The translations under genes and the position numbers were made by a program. From positions 92,503 through 156,502 of the forward strand of contig JAPMOS010000092.1 of NCBI GenBank assembly GCA_027972325.1: a DNA stretch of 64,000 nt, given 5' to 3'. Under the pieces are notes generated by a model. It had not been told where the DNA came from. It did no database searches and saw only the letters and a program-made list of their open reading frames with translations. Source of the stretch: Paratrimastix pyriformis (Eukaryota; Preaxostyla; Paratrimastigidae). Within the stretch, counting starts at the first letter, position 1, and every line of letters begins with the position of its first letter. Shown here one piece after another: positions 27,201 through 38,113 of this stretch.

Positions 27201-27339
27201 CCCAACAACAACAGACCGCCGGACATCGCCAATCATCCTCGCGCGTTCCAGCGGGAATGACATATTCGAAGTGCTTTCGGGGGCGACATGCGGATGCTGA
27301 CTGATTGCCGTTGTCGTTGCCATCAGTGGCGGCTTCCAT
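24292..27339 (-). CDS. TRIM-like RING/TRAF-finger, coiled-coil, FN3, F5/8C protein, paralogue D
   Basis: Exons in transcript order: 27339-27217, 27152-27113, 27070-26988, 26916-26713, 26572-25745, 25488-25116 and 24839-24292; phases close and give about 732 aa. The RING is assembled from WRCPAC, YYEDPVCLSCGD, FCRAC and GICPKC, with Asp where the usual ring His would be. The TRAF-type finger has CHCPNHALGC and CEWREEECDQCHQQ, followed by CGYADVGCPTRC. A 276-aa coiled coil of TQA/LTQ heptads precedes FN3 (LFTPPAAPEGL) and the HECTD1-type F5/8C domain (YDHDMDEQGLFYYIGSKGR, LSGLEMYGTL). It is a predicted E3 ligase of unknown substrate. The exon 3 donor reads TCT/GAATG where A and E have GTG, so that junction is less certain. 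Confidence 0.83.
25647..25712 (-). tRNA. tRNA-like sequence, probable tRNA pseudogene, in intron 5 of paralogue D
   Basis: In the minus sense it begins GGGAGCA and ends TCCTCCC; six of seven acceptor positions pair. The B-box-like CGGGTTCAATCCCG lacks one T-loop base relative to the usual GGTTCGAATCC. An anticodon-like loop CTGCCCT, in a stem CCCTG/TGGGG, would read GCC (Gly). It is 66 nt long, short for a tRNA, so a pseudogene or tRNA-derived repeat is more likely than a functional gene. Confidence 0.4.
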
Positions 27340-27772
27340 GATGACAGACAGGACACGAACAACGCACCACTCAGCCGACCTGACCCGACGGGATGCAGAC
27401 CGACGCCGGCACCAGTCAGTCAGTCTCGTGTTAATGCAGCCTCGTGTGAGGCTAACTAAGGAGCCATGAGAAAGAAATCACAAAAGGTTTTATCCCCCAA
27501 TTCCCCCGTCACCTCATCACCTCCGATAGGCTTCGGCTCAAAGTGCATCGCATCTCATCACCCCCACCTCCTTCACTGGTGAGCCTCGGCCTCGTGGTTG
27601 CGCTTGGTCGGTATGCCACCATCCTAGGTCGCCCCGAAAGCAAGCCAGGGAGAGAAAATGGATGGAAGAGCGACGACCTAAGACTTCCCCCCGCAGGTTT
27701 TGAGGACGAGCCCACCCGGCGAGCCTGACGCTGCCGTCGTCCACCCGCAAAGGAGAGGGGTTCGGTCGATTG
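27340..27772. other. Divergent flank of paralogue D and 3' trailer of the first LINE
   Basis: Positions 27414-27470 are the second direct repeat flanking paralogue D. Positions 27480-27772 probably form the 3' untranslated part of the minus-strand LINE. No poly(A)-type tail is visible at a definable end. Confidence 0.45.
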
Positions 27773-28250
27773 CTATGTAGTGGAGGCCTCGTTTCGGTGG
27801 CCGCTAGTCTGCTGGATGGGCACAGCAGGTAGCCTTCCTTGGCTCAGCCCCGGTGGTGTCGTCTCCCGCCGGGCCCTCCGATCGCCGGCCGTCCGCGGTG
27901 GCTCGGCTCGTCGCACCTTGAGCAGTTGCAGCCGGCGCGCATGGGCCTGGGCCAAGAAGTCTCCCGCAATCCGGTTGACGGCCTCACGAGTCGGGCGCCC
28001 CCAACCAGCGGCCGGCCTCCCGATCATGACCTGCCACTTGTCCGCGCCCAGGGCCTCGAGATGGGCCCAGTCCGGGGCCCCCAGGACCGCATGGAGGCGG
28101 TCCCAGGCCTTCTTGCGGAGCTCCTCGTAGGCGGGGCACTGCTGGATGATGTGTTGGGCGTCCTCGAGTGGTCCCGCGTCGTTGCAGCAGATGCAGGCTC
28201 CCCGCGCTTCGCCTCAGGCCTGTTCTTCCAGGTGCGCATGAACTCACCGT
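27773..28250 (-). pseudogene. LINE-1st C-terminal CCHC finger region
   Basis: A frame offset from the upstream RT frame reads ACICCNDAGPLEDAQHIIQQ, then CPAYEELRKK: a C-x2-C, H, C finger typical of LINE C-termini. It continues to a stop at 27773. A frameshift near 28200 separates it from the RT-proximal ORF. Confidence 0.7.
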
Positions 28251-30120
28251 TCAGGTACATCCCTGCGCGCAGTTGGGTTGCTATGCGGCGCCCCGCCGGG
28301 CTCATGTCGTCCAGGTAGGCCTCGCTGTGGCCAAAGTCCTGCTTGACCTGCCGCAGGAGTGCCAGCCTTGGGTGCGAGTGGGCGTCCTCCATCTTCGCGC
28401 GCCACTTGGCCTCCACATGTGCGCACTCGCTTCCGGACCAAGTCCTTCCAGGCCCCGATGCCGATGGTCCGGATGGCCTCGTCCACCGGGCGCACCCCGT
28501 GCCAAGGCCATAGTCCGCCATGACCGCCTCAGCAGCCCCGGCCCATTCGCCGATGCACTGGTGTCCTGTCCTCACCTCTGGGAGCTTCTCACCCAGCTCC
28601 ACCAGTTCGCGGACCAGGCGGCCCTGCGGCAGCAGCTTGATGCGGCCCCATTCGAACATAATCTCCTGGGCCCGCAAGGCCGCCACCGGTATCAGGCCCA
28701 GATCGGCCTCGACCGCTGCGGATGATGCTTGCCCCATACACTGGAGGGCATAGCAGGCGAAGACGCGTTGAACCGAGTCCATTGCTCGCTCGGCCTTTTG
28801 GTCGCGCAGGTCAGGGAAGGCCGCCGCCGCCCAGAGCAACTTCGGCAGGGCAAAGGTGCGCCACAATGCACAGAGCAGCCTCGGAGGGACGGCCCCAACA
28901 CGGCCTAGCAGCCGGCTGATGGAGCCCCTCATCGCACAGGCCGCCCGGATCCGTCCGCTCGTGTGGGCCTTTGTACGTGCATCGCATTCGAGTTCCGCGC
29001 CCAGGAAGCGGAAGACTCTGGTCTGTTCCAACGTCTTGCCGCTGAGACGGACTGACCATGGTTCCGGCTTCGGCTTCGCAGCAGTGGGCTCCTTCTTGCG
29101 CTTCTCCTCGCGCTGGGCCGCCCAGTTTTCAAAGGCCATCGACCGACATTTGTCAGGCGCCCACTCGAAGCGCCTTTCTCGTGCCACCACGTCGCATTCG
29201 TCGAGAGCTTGCTGCAGGGCTTCGGGGTCTCGCCAAGGACAGAGACGTCGTCCGCGAATAGCAGACCCGGGATGCGCTCCCTCCTGCCGGGCACCAGAAC
29301 GCCGTGGCCTCGCGCCCGCAGCCTCCGCACGAGGCCGTCAATGAAGAACAGATACAGGCCCGGGATGCCGGGCACCCCTGTCGCAGGCCACGGTGAATCT
29401 CAAAGATGGGCCCCGTTCGCCTCGTACGACAACCGCCGCCTCGGTCTTCGCGTACATGGCCATCAGCAGGAGCAGGAGGCAGCCCCGGCAGCCACGCGCC
29501 TGCAGGATGGCCCACAAGATGTGTCGGTCGACGGTATCGTAGGCGGCACGGATGTCCAAGAAGGCTGCGTACGTGCTCAGCCTGGCCTTGCGGCGGAGGG
29601 CCACGATCTCCTGCAGGGCGATGACCTGCTGGACCGCCGAGTGCTCCCGGCGGAAGCCTCCCTGCTCCTCCGCCAGGCCCGGCTCCAGGGAGGACCGCAG
29701 CCTCCGGTCCAGGGCCAGGGCCAGCACCTTGGAGGCCACTGGGGCCAGGGCAATCGGGCGGTATGCGGTCGGGCTCTGGCCTCCCTTGCTCTTGTGGACC
29801 GGTACCAAGTGGGAGAGGCGCCACTGTTCCGGCCACAGGCCCCACCGCCAGGTGAGCTCAAAGAAGAGGCGGAGGGCTTCGGTGAACGTTGACCCTGCCC
29901 GCTTCAGGAACAGCGGGGATGCCGTCCGGTCCCGGCGCTCCGCCACTCCGCAGATCCCCAGGGCCAGCTCCACCTCCTCCCGAGTGAGTGGCCTGTCCAT
30001 GGTGGCTGCCATCCGGCCTGCTGACGACGGCTCAAACTCGAGGCTGGGTAGCGGCGGCGGTGGCCCGGGCAGCATCTCTCCAACCTTGCGGAAATGGGCC
30101 GTGAACTCCTCGAGGCCCAC
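28024..30120 (-). pseudogene. LINE-1st reverse transcriptase
   Basis: The frames from 30120 downwards contain the standard non-LTR RT blocks: LSHLVPVHKSKGG, SPTAYRPIALAPVASKVLAL, EEQGGFRREHSAVQQVIALQ, YAAFLDIRAAYDTVDRHILW (motif A), HRGLRQGCPAS (motif B) and GLLFADDVSVLGE (catalytic FADD). They continue with WAPDKCRSMAFENW and FRFLGAELEC (thumb-proximal). The frame changes near 29340 and 29190, so no intact enzyme is encoded. Confidence 0.88.
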
Positions 30121-30141
30121 CCCAGCTCCTGGTCGGCCTCT

Positions 30142-31320
30142 TCAGGGTGCTCCTCCCCAAGAGCCGTGTGAGGGACCACCAGGATCGCTCCCCGAGAGGC
30201 GGAACTCGGCCATCATGCCGCTCTTCGCCGCTCGGGCCTCCCGCCGAAAGGCGCTGCGGGCTGCCTTCACACCAGGGCCTCTCCTCTGGGCCATCTTGGC
30301 CCGCCACAGATCGGCGAGCCGAGGGGTCCACCATGCTCGGGAGGCCGCGGTGACCCGCTTCCTTCCAACCGCTTCCCTGCCAGCGCGGCGGAGAAGAGCC
30401 AGCAATTGGTCCCATCTCAACTTCAGCAGCTCTGGGGAGGCCAGACTCTTGGTGTCCGCCTCCAGGCGGGAGAGGAGGTCGGCAGCCCCGAGGGATGCCT
30501 CCTCCTCGAAGTGGGCCCAGTTGGCCTTGTCCAAGCACCAGGCCCACCGCGGCTTGGTGCGACCCTTGCGCCTGGGCGGGGGCGGGGCGACGCGGACTGT
30601 GCCTGAGAGGTGGACAGCGCGGTGCTCGCACGCTGAATCCGGGACCTCCTGGCCCATCGGGTCCAGCAGATTGCGGCTGGCCGCCCGCGGTGCCACCACT
30701 TCCCGCGGTTGCTGGAGGCCATCCAGCAGATAATAATCCACCTTGGTGGATACATGCCTTAAGCCCCCAGGGTCATAGCTTGGGAGCGGGGCGTCCCCAT
30801 CCTGGGCCGCGATGGTGAGCCCGGCTTGCTCAGCCAGCAGCTGCAGGAGTTCCCCTGCTCATTGCCGTTGTCCGAGGGGAGGGACATGCACATTAAAATC
30901 GCCGGCGATCACCACAGGGGCTGCAGGGGGCGCAGGGTGCGGATGCACTCGAAGAGTTCCCCAGCCGTATAGGCGCCGAAGCTCCGTGGCTTAAAGTAGC
31001 ATGCCCCAAAGAGAACGCCCCTTGATACGACCCATACCGTGCAGTCGTGCAGGTAGGGGGATAGACGGCGGGCTCCTTGGGCCCATGGCCCGGAGAGACC
31101 AAGGGCGACCCCGCCAGAGGGACGTTCGCCGGTCCAACTCGCGTGGCCTTCCACAAACCAGCGGAAACCCTGGATGCGGGGGGCCTCTTGGTCGGAGAGC
31201 CAGGTCTCAGTAAGAAAGACGGCCTGGACTCCGCGGGACAGATCGGCCACCGCACGGGCACGGTGCCGTGCGCGGATGCTGGACACATTCCAGCAGAGGG
31301 CCCGAAAGTTCTCGGGAGGT
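30142..31320 (-). pseudogene. LINE-1st AP-type endonuclease and linker
   Basis: Endonuclease blocks in the minus sense are LCWNVSSIRARH, VFLTETWLSD, GGVALGLSGPW, LFGACYFKP and VVIAGDFNVHVP (the GDFN catalytic motif near 30890). They are followed in the same frame by a TGA and then VDYYLLDG and HRAVHLSGTV near 30600. The upstream part belongs to the large frame ending at 30909. The stop and frame changes indicate decay. Confidence 0.83.
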
Positions 31321-31429
31321 GCTGGGGGAGAGCACCTCAGGTCCAAGGACGAGGGCTTGGCAGCAGGTGGGGGAGCCTCGGGCACGGGGCCCGGGGGCGG
31401 CTTGGGTCCGATCGGGCTCAGCCCAACCT

Positions 31430-34400
31430 CAGCGTTCCATTGCGCCGGCCGCTGTGGAAATTGCACCGGCAAGACGAGCGATCGGCCACCCGGCGAAGCG
31501 GCCCGATGCAGGAGAGACCGGGTGCCGGGAGCGCCACAAGGGCGCCACCCGGGGTCCGGCCAGCCAGACATGCGGAGCAGCAAAGGCGTCCACTGGACCA
31601 TCGGGAAACCGCACGGCGCGGAAGACCACGCAGGCTGCGGAAACAAAGGCCCAGAGACCGGCCAGGCCCGCGAAGGCGGACAGAGGCCAGGCAGTGCAGG
31701 CGGCGCAGGCGGCGCATGCGGCGCGGGCGGCATCAGCAGCAAGGGCCCCGAGGACAGCGGGGACCCGGGCGGGCCACTCGCTGCCCCGCAAACGACGGCC
31801 CCCGTGCGGCAAGCGCACCGACAAAGGCCCCGGAGGCATCGGGACGCGGCCACCCGCAAACGACGGCCACCCGGGTGGCAAGCGCACCGGCAAAGGCCAG
31901 GCGGCACCGGCACCCGGCCACCAGACGGTGCGGCGCAGGCAGGCAGGAGCCTGACCCCGGACGGCAGCAGATGCACCAGAGGCGGGGCGCAGGCAAGGCA
32001 GGCCCGGATAGGCCAGGCAGCATCGCATGCGGCGCAGCAGGCGGGGCCAAGAGCACAGGCAGCGGGGCCCCGGGACGGCGCCGACCCCGACGGGCCAGCC
32101 ACCGAACCCCAGACGCGGACCCGAGCGGCCCGGCCGACGGCACCGACAAGCGGTGGCCCCCGAGGCGCCAGCACCCGGCCGAGGGCCAGGCACCGGCGGA
32201 ACAGCGGCCAAGGCGGCACCCGGCAGCGGCGCAGCAGGCGGGGCCAAGAGCACAGGCAGCGGGGCCCCGGGGACGGCGCCGACCCCGACGGGCCAGCCAC
32301 CGAACCCCAGACGCGGACCCGAGCGGCCCAGCCGACGGCACCGACAAGCGGCGGCCCCGAGGCGCCAGCACCCGGCCGAGGGCCAGGCACCGGCGGAACA
32401 GCGGCCAAGGCGGCACCCGGCAGCGGCGCAGCAGGCGGGGCCAAGAGCACAGGCAGCGGGGCCCCGGGACGGCGCCGACCCCGACGGGCCAGCCACCGAA
32501 CCCCAGACGCGGACCCGAGCGGCCCGGCCGACGGCACCGACAAGCGGCGGCCCCGAGGCGCCAGCACCCGGCCGAGGGCCAGGCACCGGCGGAACAGCGG
32601 CCAAGGCGGCACCCGGCAGCGGCGCAGCAGGCGGGGCCAAGAGCACAGGCAGCGGGGGCCCCGGGGACGGCGCCGACCCCGACGGGCCAGCCACCGAACC
32701 CCAGACGCGGACCCGAGCGGCCCAGCCGACGGCACCGACAAGCGGCGGCCCCGAGGCGCCAGCACCCGGCCGAGGGCCAGGCACCGGCGGAACAGCGGCC
32801 AAGGCGGCACCCGGCAGCGGCGCAGCAGGCGGGGCCAAGAGCACAGGCAGCGGGGGCCCCGGGGACGGCGCCGACCCCGACGGGCCAGCCACCGAACCCC
32901 AGACGCGGACCCGAGCGGCCCAGCCGACGGCACCGACAAGCGGCGGCCCCGAGGCGCCAGCACCCGGCCGAGGGCCAGGCACCGGCGGAACAGCGGCCAA
33001 GGCGGCACCCGGCAGCGGCGCAGCAGGCGGGGCCAAGAGCACAGGCAGCGGGGGCCCCGGGGACGGCGCCGACCCCGACGGGCCAGCCACCGAACCCCAG
33101 ACGCGGACCCGAGCGGCCCGGCCGACGGCACCGACAAGCGGTGGCCCCCGAGGCGCCAGCACCCGGCCGAGGGCCAGGCACCGGCGGAACAGCGGCCAAG
33201 GCGGCACCCGGCAGCGGCGCAGCAGGCGGGGCCAAGAGCACAGGCAGCGGGGGCCCCGGGGACGGCGCCGACCCCGACGGGCCAGCCACCGAACCCCAGA
33301 CGCGGACCCGAGCGGCCCGGCCGACGGCACCGACAAGCGGCGGCCCCGAGGCGCCAGCACCCGGCCGAGGGCCAGGCACCGGCGGAACAGCGGCCAAGGC
33401 GGCACCCGGCAGCGGCGCAGCAGGCGGGGCCAAGAGCACAGGCAGCGGGGGCCCCGGGGACGGCGCCGACCCCGACGGGCCAGCCACCGAACCCCAGACG
33501 CGGACCCGAGCGGCCCGGCCGACGGCACCGACAAGCGGCGGCCCCGAGGCGCCAGCACCCGGCCGAGGGCCAGGCACCGGCGGAACAGCGGCCAAGGCGG
33601 CACCCGGCAGCGGCGCAGCAGGCGGGGCCAAGAGCACAGGCAGCGGGGGCCCGGGGACGGCGCCGACCCCGACGGGCCAGCCACCGAACCCCAGACGCGG
33701 ACCCGAGCGGCCCGGCCGACGGCACCGACAAGCGGCGGCCCCGAGGCGCCAGCACCCGGCCGAGGGCCAGGCACCGGCGGAACAGCGGCCAAGGCGGCAC
33801 CCGGCAGCGGCGCAGCAGGCGGGGCCAAGAGCACAGGCAGCGGGGGCCCCGGGGACGGCGCCGACCCCGACGGGCCAGCCACCGAACCCCAGACGCGGAC
33901 CCGAGCGGCCCGGCCGACGGCACCGACAAGCGGCGGCCCCGAGGCGCCAGCACCCGGCCGAGGGCCAGGCACCGGCGGAACAGCGGCCAAGGCGGCACCC
34001 GGCAGCGGCGCAGCAGGCGGGGCCAAGAGCACAGGCAGCGGGGCCCCGGGGACGGCGCCGACCCCGACGGGCCAGCCACCGAACCCCAGACGCGGACCCG
34101 AGCGGCCCGGCCGACGGCACCGACAAGCGGCGGCCCCGAGGCGCCAGCACCCGGCCGAGGGCCAGGCACCGGCGGAACAGCGGCCAAGGCGGCACCCGGC
34201 AGCGGCGCAGCAGGCGGGGCCAAGAGCACAGGCAGCGGGGCCCCGGGGACGGCGCCGACCCCGACGGGCCAGCCACCGAACCCCAGACGCGGACCCGAGC
34301 GGCCCGGCCGACGGCACCGACAAGCGGCGGCCCCGAGGCGCCAGCACCCGGCCGAGGGCCAGGCACCGGCGGAACAGCGGCCAAGGCGGCACCCGGCAGC

Positions 34401-36638
34401 GGCGCAGCAGGCGGGGCACAGGCAGCGGGGCCCCGGGACGGCGCCGACCCCGACGGGCCAGCCACCGAACCCCCAGACGCGGACCCGAGCGGCCCGGCCG
34501 ACGGCACCGACAAGCGGCGGCCCCGAGGCGCCAGCACCCGGCCGAGGGCCAGGCACCGGCGGAACAGCGGCCAAGGCGGCACCCGGCAGCGGCGCAGCAG
34601 GCGGGGCCAAGAGCACAGGCAGCGGGGCCCCGGGGACGGCGCCGACCCCGACGGGCCAGCCACCGAACCCCAGACGCGGACCCGAGCGGCCCGGCCGACG
34701 GCACCGACGAAGCGGTGGCCCCCGAGGCGCCAGCACCCGGCCGAGGGCCAGGCACCGGCGGAACAGCGGCCAAGGCGGCACCCGGCAGCGGCGCAGCAGG
34801 CGGGGCCAAGAGCACAGGCAGCGGGGCCCGGGGACGGCGCCGACCCCGACGGGCCAGCCACCGAACCCCAGACGCGGACCCGAGCGGCCCGGCCGACGGC
34901 ACCGACAAGCGGCGGCCCCCGAGGCGCCAGCACCCGGCCGAGGGCCAGGCACCGGCGGAACAGCGGCCAAGGCGGCACCCGGCAGCGGCGCAGCAGGCGG
35001 GGCCAAGAGCACAGGCAGCGGGGGCCCCGGGGACGGCGCCGACCCCGACGGGCCAGCCACCGAACCCCCAGACGCGGACCCGAGCGGCCCGGCCGACGGC
35101 ACCGACAAGCGGCGGCCCCGAGGCGCCAGCACCCGGCCGAGGGCCAGGCACCGGCGGAACAGCGGCCAAGGCGGCACCCGGCAGCGGCGCAGCAGGCGGG
35201 GCCAAGAGCACAGGCAGCGGGGGCCCCGGGGACGGCGCCGACCCCGACGGGCCAGCCACCGAACCCCAGACGCGGACCCGAGCGGCCCGGCCGACGGCAC
35301 CGACAAGCGGCGGCCCCCGAGGCGCCAGCACCCGGCCGAGGGCCAGGCACCGGCGGAACAGCGGCCAAGGCGGCACCCGGCAGCGGCGCAGCAGGCGGGG
35401 CCAAGAGCACAGGCAGCGGGGCCCCGGGGACGGCGCCGACCCCGACGGGCCAGCCACCGAACCCCAGACGCGGACCCGAGCGGCCCAGCCGACGGCACCG
35501 ACAAGCGGCGGCCCCCCGAGGCGCCAGCACCCGGCCGAGGGCCAGGCACCGGCGGAACAGCGGCCAAGGCGGCACCCGGCAGCGGCGCAGCAGGCGGGGC
35601 CAAGAGCACAGGCAGCGGGGGCCCCGGGGACGGCGCCGACCCCGACGGGCCAGCCACCGAACCCCCAGACGCGGACCCGAGCGGCCCGGCCGACGGCACC
35701 GACAAGCGGCGGCCCCCCGAGGCGCCAGCACCCGGCCGAGGGCCAGGCACCGGCGGAACAGCGGCCAAGGCGGCACCCGGCAGCGGCGCAGCAGGCGGGG
35801 CCAAGAGCACAGGCAGCGGGGGCCCCGGGGACGGCGCCGACCCCGACGGGCCAGCCACCGAACCCCCAGACGCGGACCCGAGCGGCCCGGCCGACGGCAC
35901 CGACAAGCGGCGGCCCCCCGAGGCGCCAGCACCCGGCCGAGGGCCAGGCACCGGCGGAACAGCGGCCAAGGCGGCACCCGGCAGCGGCGCAGCAGGCGGG
36001 GCCAAGAGCACAGGCAGCGGGGGCCCCGGGGACGGCGCCGACCCCGACGGGCCAGCCACCGAACCCCCAGACGCGGACCCGAGCGGCCCGGCCGACGGCA
36101 CCGACAAGCGGCGGCCCCCCGAGGCGCCAGCACCCGGCCGAGGGCCAGGCACCGGCGGAACAGCGGCCAAGGCGGCACCCGGCAGCGGCGCAGCAGGCGG
36201 GGCCAAGAGCACAGGCAGCGGGGGCCCCGGGGACGGCGCCGACCCCGACGGGCCAGCCACCGAACCCCCAGACGCGGACCCGAGCGGCCCAGCCGACGGC
36301 ACCGACAAGCGGCGGCCCCCCGAGGCGCCAGCACCCGGCCGAGGGCCAGGCACCGGCGGAACAGCGGCCAAGGCGGCACCCGGCAGCGGCGCAGCAGGCG
36401 GGGCCAAGAGCACAGGCGACAGCAAAGCAACAGCCAAGCCAGCACCAGAGAGCAGGCCCTCCGGCACCGGCTGGGGATACCGGTGTCCCATGCTTTCCTT
36501 CTCAAACTCCACACGAAGGAGTCGCATCGCCCGGGCCTGCGGTGGGCTTGAGAGGGACTTAGAAGAGGGGTCTTCCCCGGCCTCCCCGGCCTCGCCCACG
36601 ATGGCCTCGCCCACGATGGCCTCGGCCTTGAAAGGCAC
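31430..36638 (-). CDS. LINE-1st proline/alanine-rich ORF segment preceding the endonuclease
   Basis: A single minus-sense frame runs 36638-30909 (1909 codons) and ends in the endonuclease. Its N-terminal 70 residues (RAMRLLRVEFEKESMGHRYP) look like ordinary protein. The bulk is the repeat-encoded sequence PVLLAPPAAPLPGAALAAVP and its relatives. Unit lengths of 196-199 bp shift the frame repeatedly, so successive units are read in different registers; no stop intervenes in any register. Whether this is translated is uncertain. Confidence 0.45.
32030..36420. repeat. About 22 tandem copies of a 198-bp GC-rich unit
   Basis: The landmark GCGGGGCCAAGAGCACAGGC recurs at 32041, 32238, 32435, 32631, 32829, 33027 and onward to about 36400, with spacing 196-199 bp. 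One unit near 34417 is shortened. Units differ mainly by the length of short C or G runs (for example CGAGG against CCCGAGG) and by CGGCCGG/CAGCCGA variants. Both strands are nearly free of stop codons throughout. Confidence 0.97.
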
Positions 36639-36776
36639 GTCCCTTCTCTTGATCCAGCGTCACTGGCTCCACCCAGGCGAATCTTCCGTCTGGCAGCAGC
36701 TGGATGAGGCCTTGGGGCGCTTCATTCTGTAACCGGCGCCGGCGTCGCTCCCCGCCTTGCCTCTTCACAGGGGCAG

Positions 36777-37950
36777 TCACACCTGGGGCCGTCCCGGCTG
36801 GCTGCTTCCCCGTGCGCGCTGAGGCTTCCTCCTCTGGGCCGGCTCACCCGCTGGGGCCACCGGGGCCATCCCTCCATCGTCCTCATCATCCAGGACTACC
36901 GGCCCAGTCGCAATCACCACAGGGTCATCATCCACCGGGGCAGCCACCACGTTCTTCGTAGAGGCACCAGCATGTCCTCTCCCCGTCTCTGGCCGGCGGA
37001 CCTCTGAGAGCGGCTGAGCCTGGGCCTCCCCCCGTGTCTCGGCTTCAACCCTGCGCGGCCTGGCCCGATCGGCATGAAGTCCGGGCGGAGGATTCGCCAA
37101 CAGCCGCTTGCCGGCCTCATAGGAGAGGTCGACGAAACAAAACCGGCTTTCCAGGCCCTGCTGGCCATATCGGGTTTCCGACGGGGCCTCCGGCAGTTGG
37201 GCCAACGCCTCTTGCCAGAGGGTTTCCCCCCGACGGCGCAGGAACACGGTCATTTGCTTTTCGGCCGCCCTTCGCGGTGCCTCTTGCGCCGCCGGTCTCG
37301 AGGTCACAGCATGCACCGGGCCAGGAGGCACAGGGACCCCAACTGCACGGGCTGGGTTCACCACTGATTCCGCGGCCGTGAAGATCACAGGGCCAGCGGG
37401 TACCGGCGCAGGGCCACCGGGGGCTGGACCAGGAGAGGGCAAGCCCTCCCCAGCCCTGCCCATCGAGGTCCGTGCCCGCCCCTCCCGCCTGAGGATGCCT
37501 GCAGGTCTGGGGGTGCATCATGTTCTTCCTGCGCGCCCCCTCTCCGGCGCAGCCCCTTCCCCCAAGCGCGACCGAGGTGGGGCGGCTCCAACGGAAGCTG
37601 GAGCGCCTCGCCGGGGTGGAGCCCGCTCGGCCCTTCCTGGTCGCATTCCGGTCGACCCGCCCCACCGACCTCGACAACATGGGCCTGCAGGTCGCCTTTC
37701 CCCCGGCGTCTTCGCCCCCCGAGCTGTTTTTGGAACGGGTGGCACATGCTGACTGAGGCCACCCACTTGTTGCTCGTCCGCAGGTCAGCAAGCGGTTCGC
37801 CCTCCTCGAGTAGTTTCTCTCGAATGGTCACCATCGCGGTGCCCTTGTCGCTGTAAATCACCCTGGCGAACCCTGCCTCAGCTCTCTCCTGATGGCAGAG
37901 GGCGGGAGAGCGGGGGAGGGCCAAGAGGTGTGCAGGTGTGCCGGGGAGAA
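36777..37950 (-). pseudogene. LINE-1st ORF1-like region
   Basis: Two overlapping minus-sense frames have natural protein composition: one with FARVIYSDKGTAMVTIREKL and SNKWVASVSMCHPF (about 37890-37740), the next with KQMTVFLRRRGETLWQEALA and SRFCFVDLSYEAGKRLLANP (about 37260-37080), ending near 36777. No named ORF1 domain was recognised. Its position upstream of the large ORF fits ORF1. A frame change is needed between them. Confidence 0.45.
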
Positions 37951-38113
37951 TCGACGCTGGCGGTGCAGAGAGAGCAAGCAGTGGCTTTAGAGAGAACATG
38001 CTGTGTATTTGCGAGGGCGCAGGCGACAAGTTCAAGAAGAAAGACATGGATGGGTTGGATCAGGCGTGGTCGGGAGAATAGACGGAGGGGGGTCGTAGCG
38101 CGGCCAGGGGGGC

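Larger units (their letters stand above)
27773..37950 (-). mobile_element. Decayed AP-endonuclease LINE (first LINE), about 10 kb
   Basis: Order in the minus sense: an ORF1-like region (about 37900-36780), a proline/alanine-rich ORF containing a 198-bp tandem array (36638-31430), AP-endonuclease (about 31310-30600), reverse transcriptase (about 30120-28900) and a C-terminal domain with a CCHC-type finger (about 28200-28100). Frameshifts and an in-frame TGA interrupt it. It sits between paralogues D and E on the same strand. Both ends are approximate; I found no convincing target-site duplication. Confidence 0.8.

Noticed and set aside
30870-30890. Selenocysteine or stop readthrough at the in-frame TGA after GDFN in the first LINE
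   Set aside because: Other frameshifts in the same element show that it is simply decayed; no supporting structure was seen.
31077-36732. Very long plus-strand ORFs (over 1500 codons) across the 198-bp array
   Set aside because: They are shadows of a GC-rich tandem repeat that lacks stops in nearly every frame. The minus strand carries the LINE domains, and nothing recognisable is encoded on plus.
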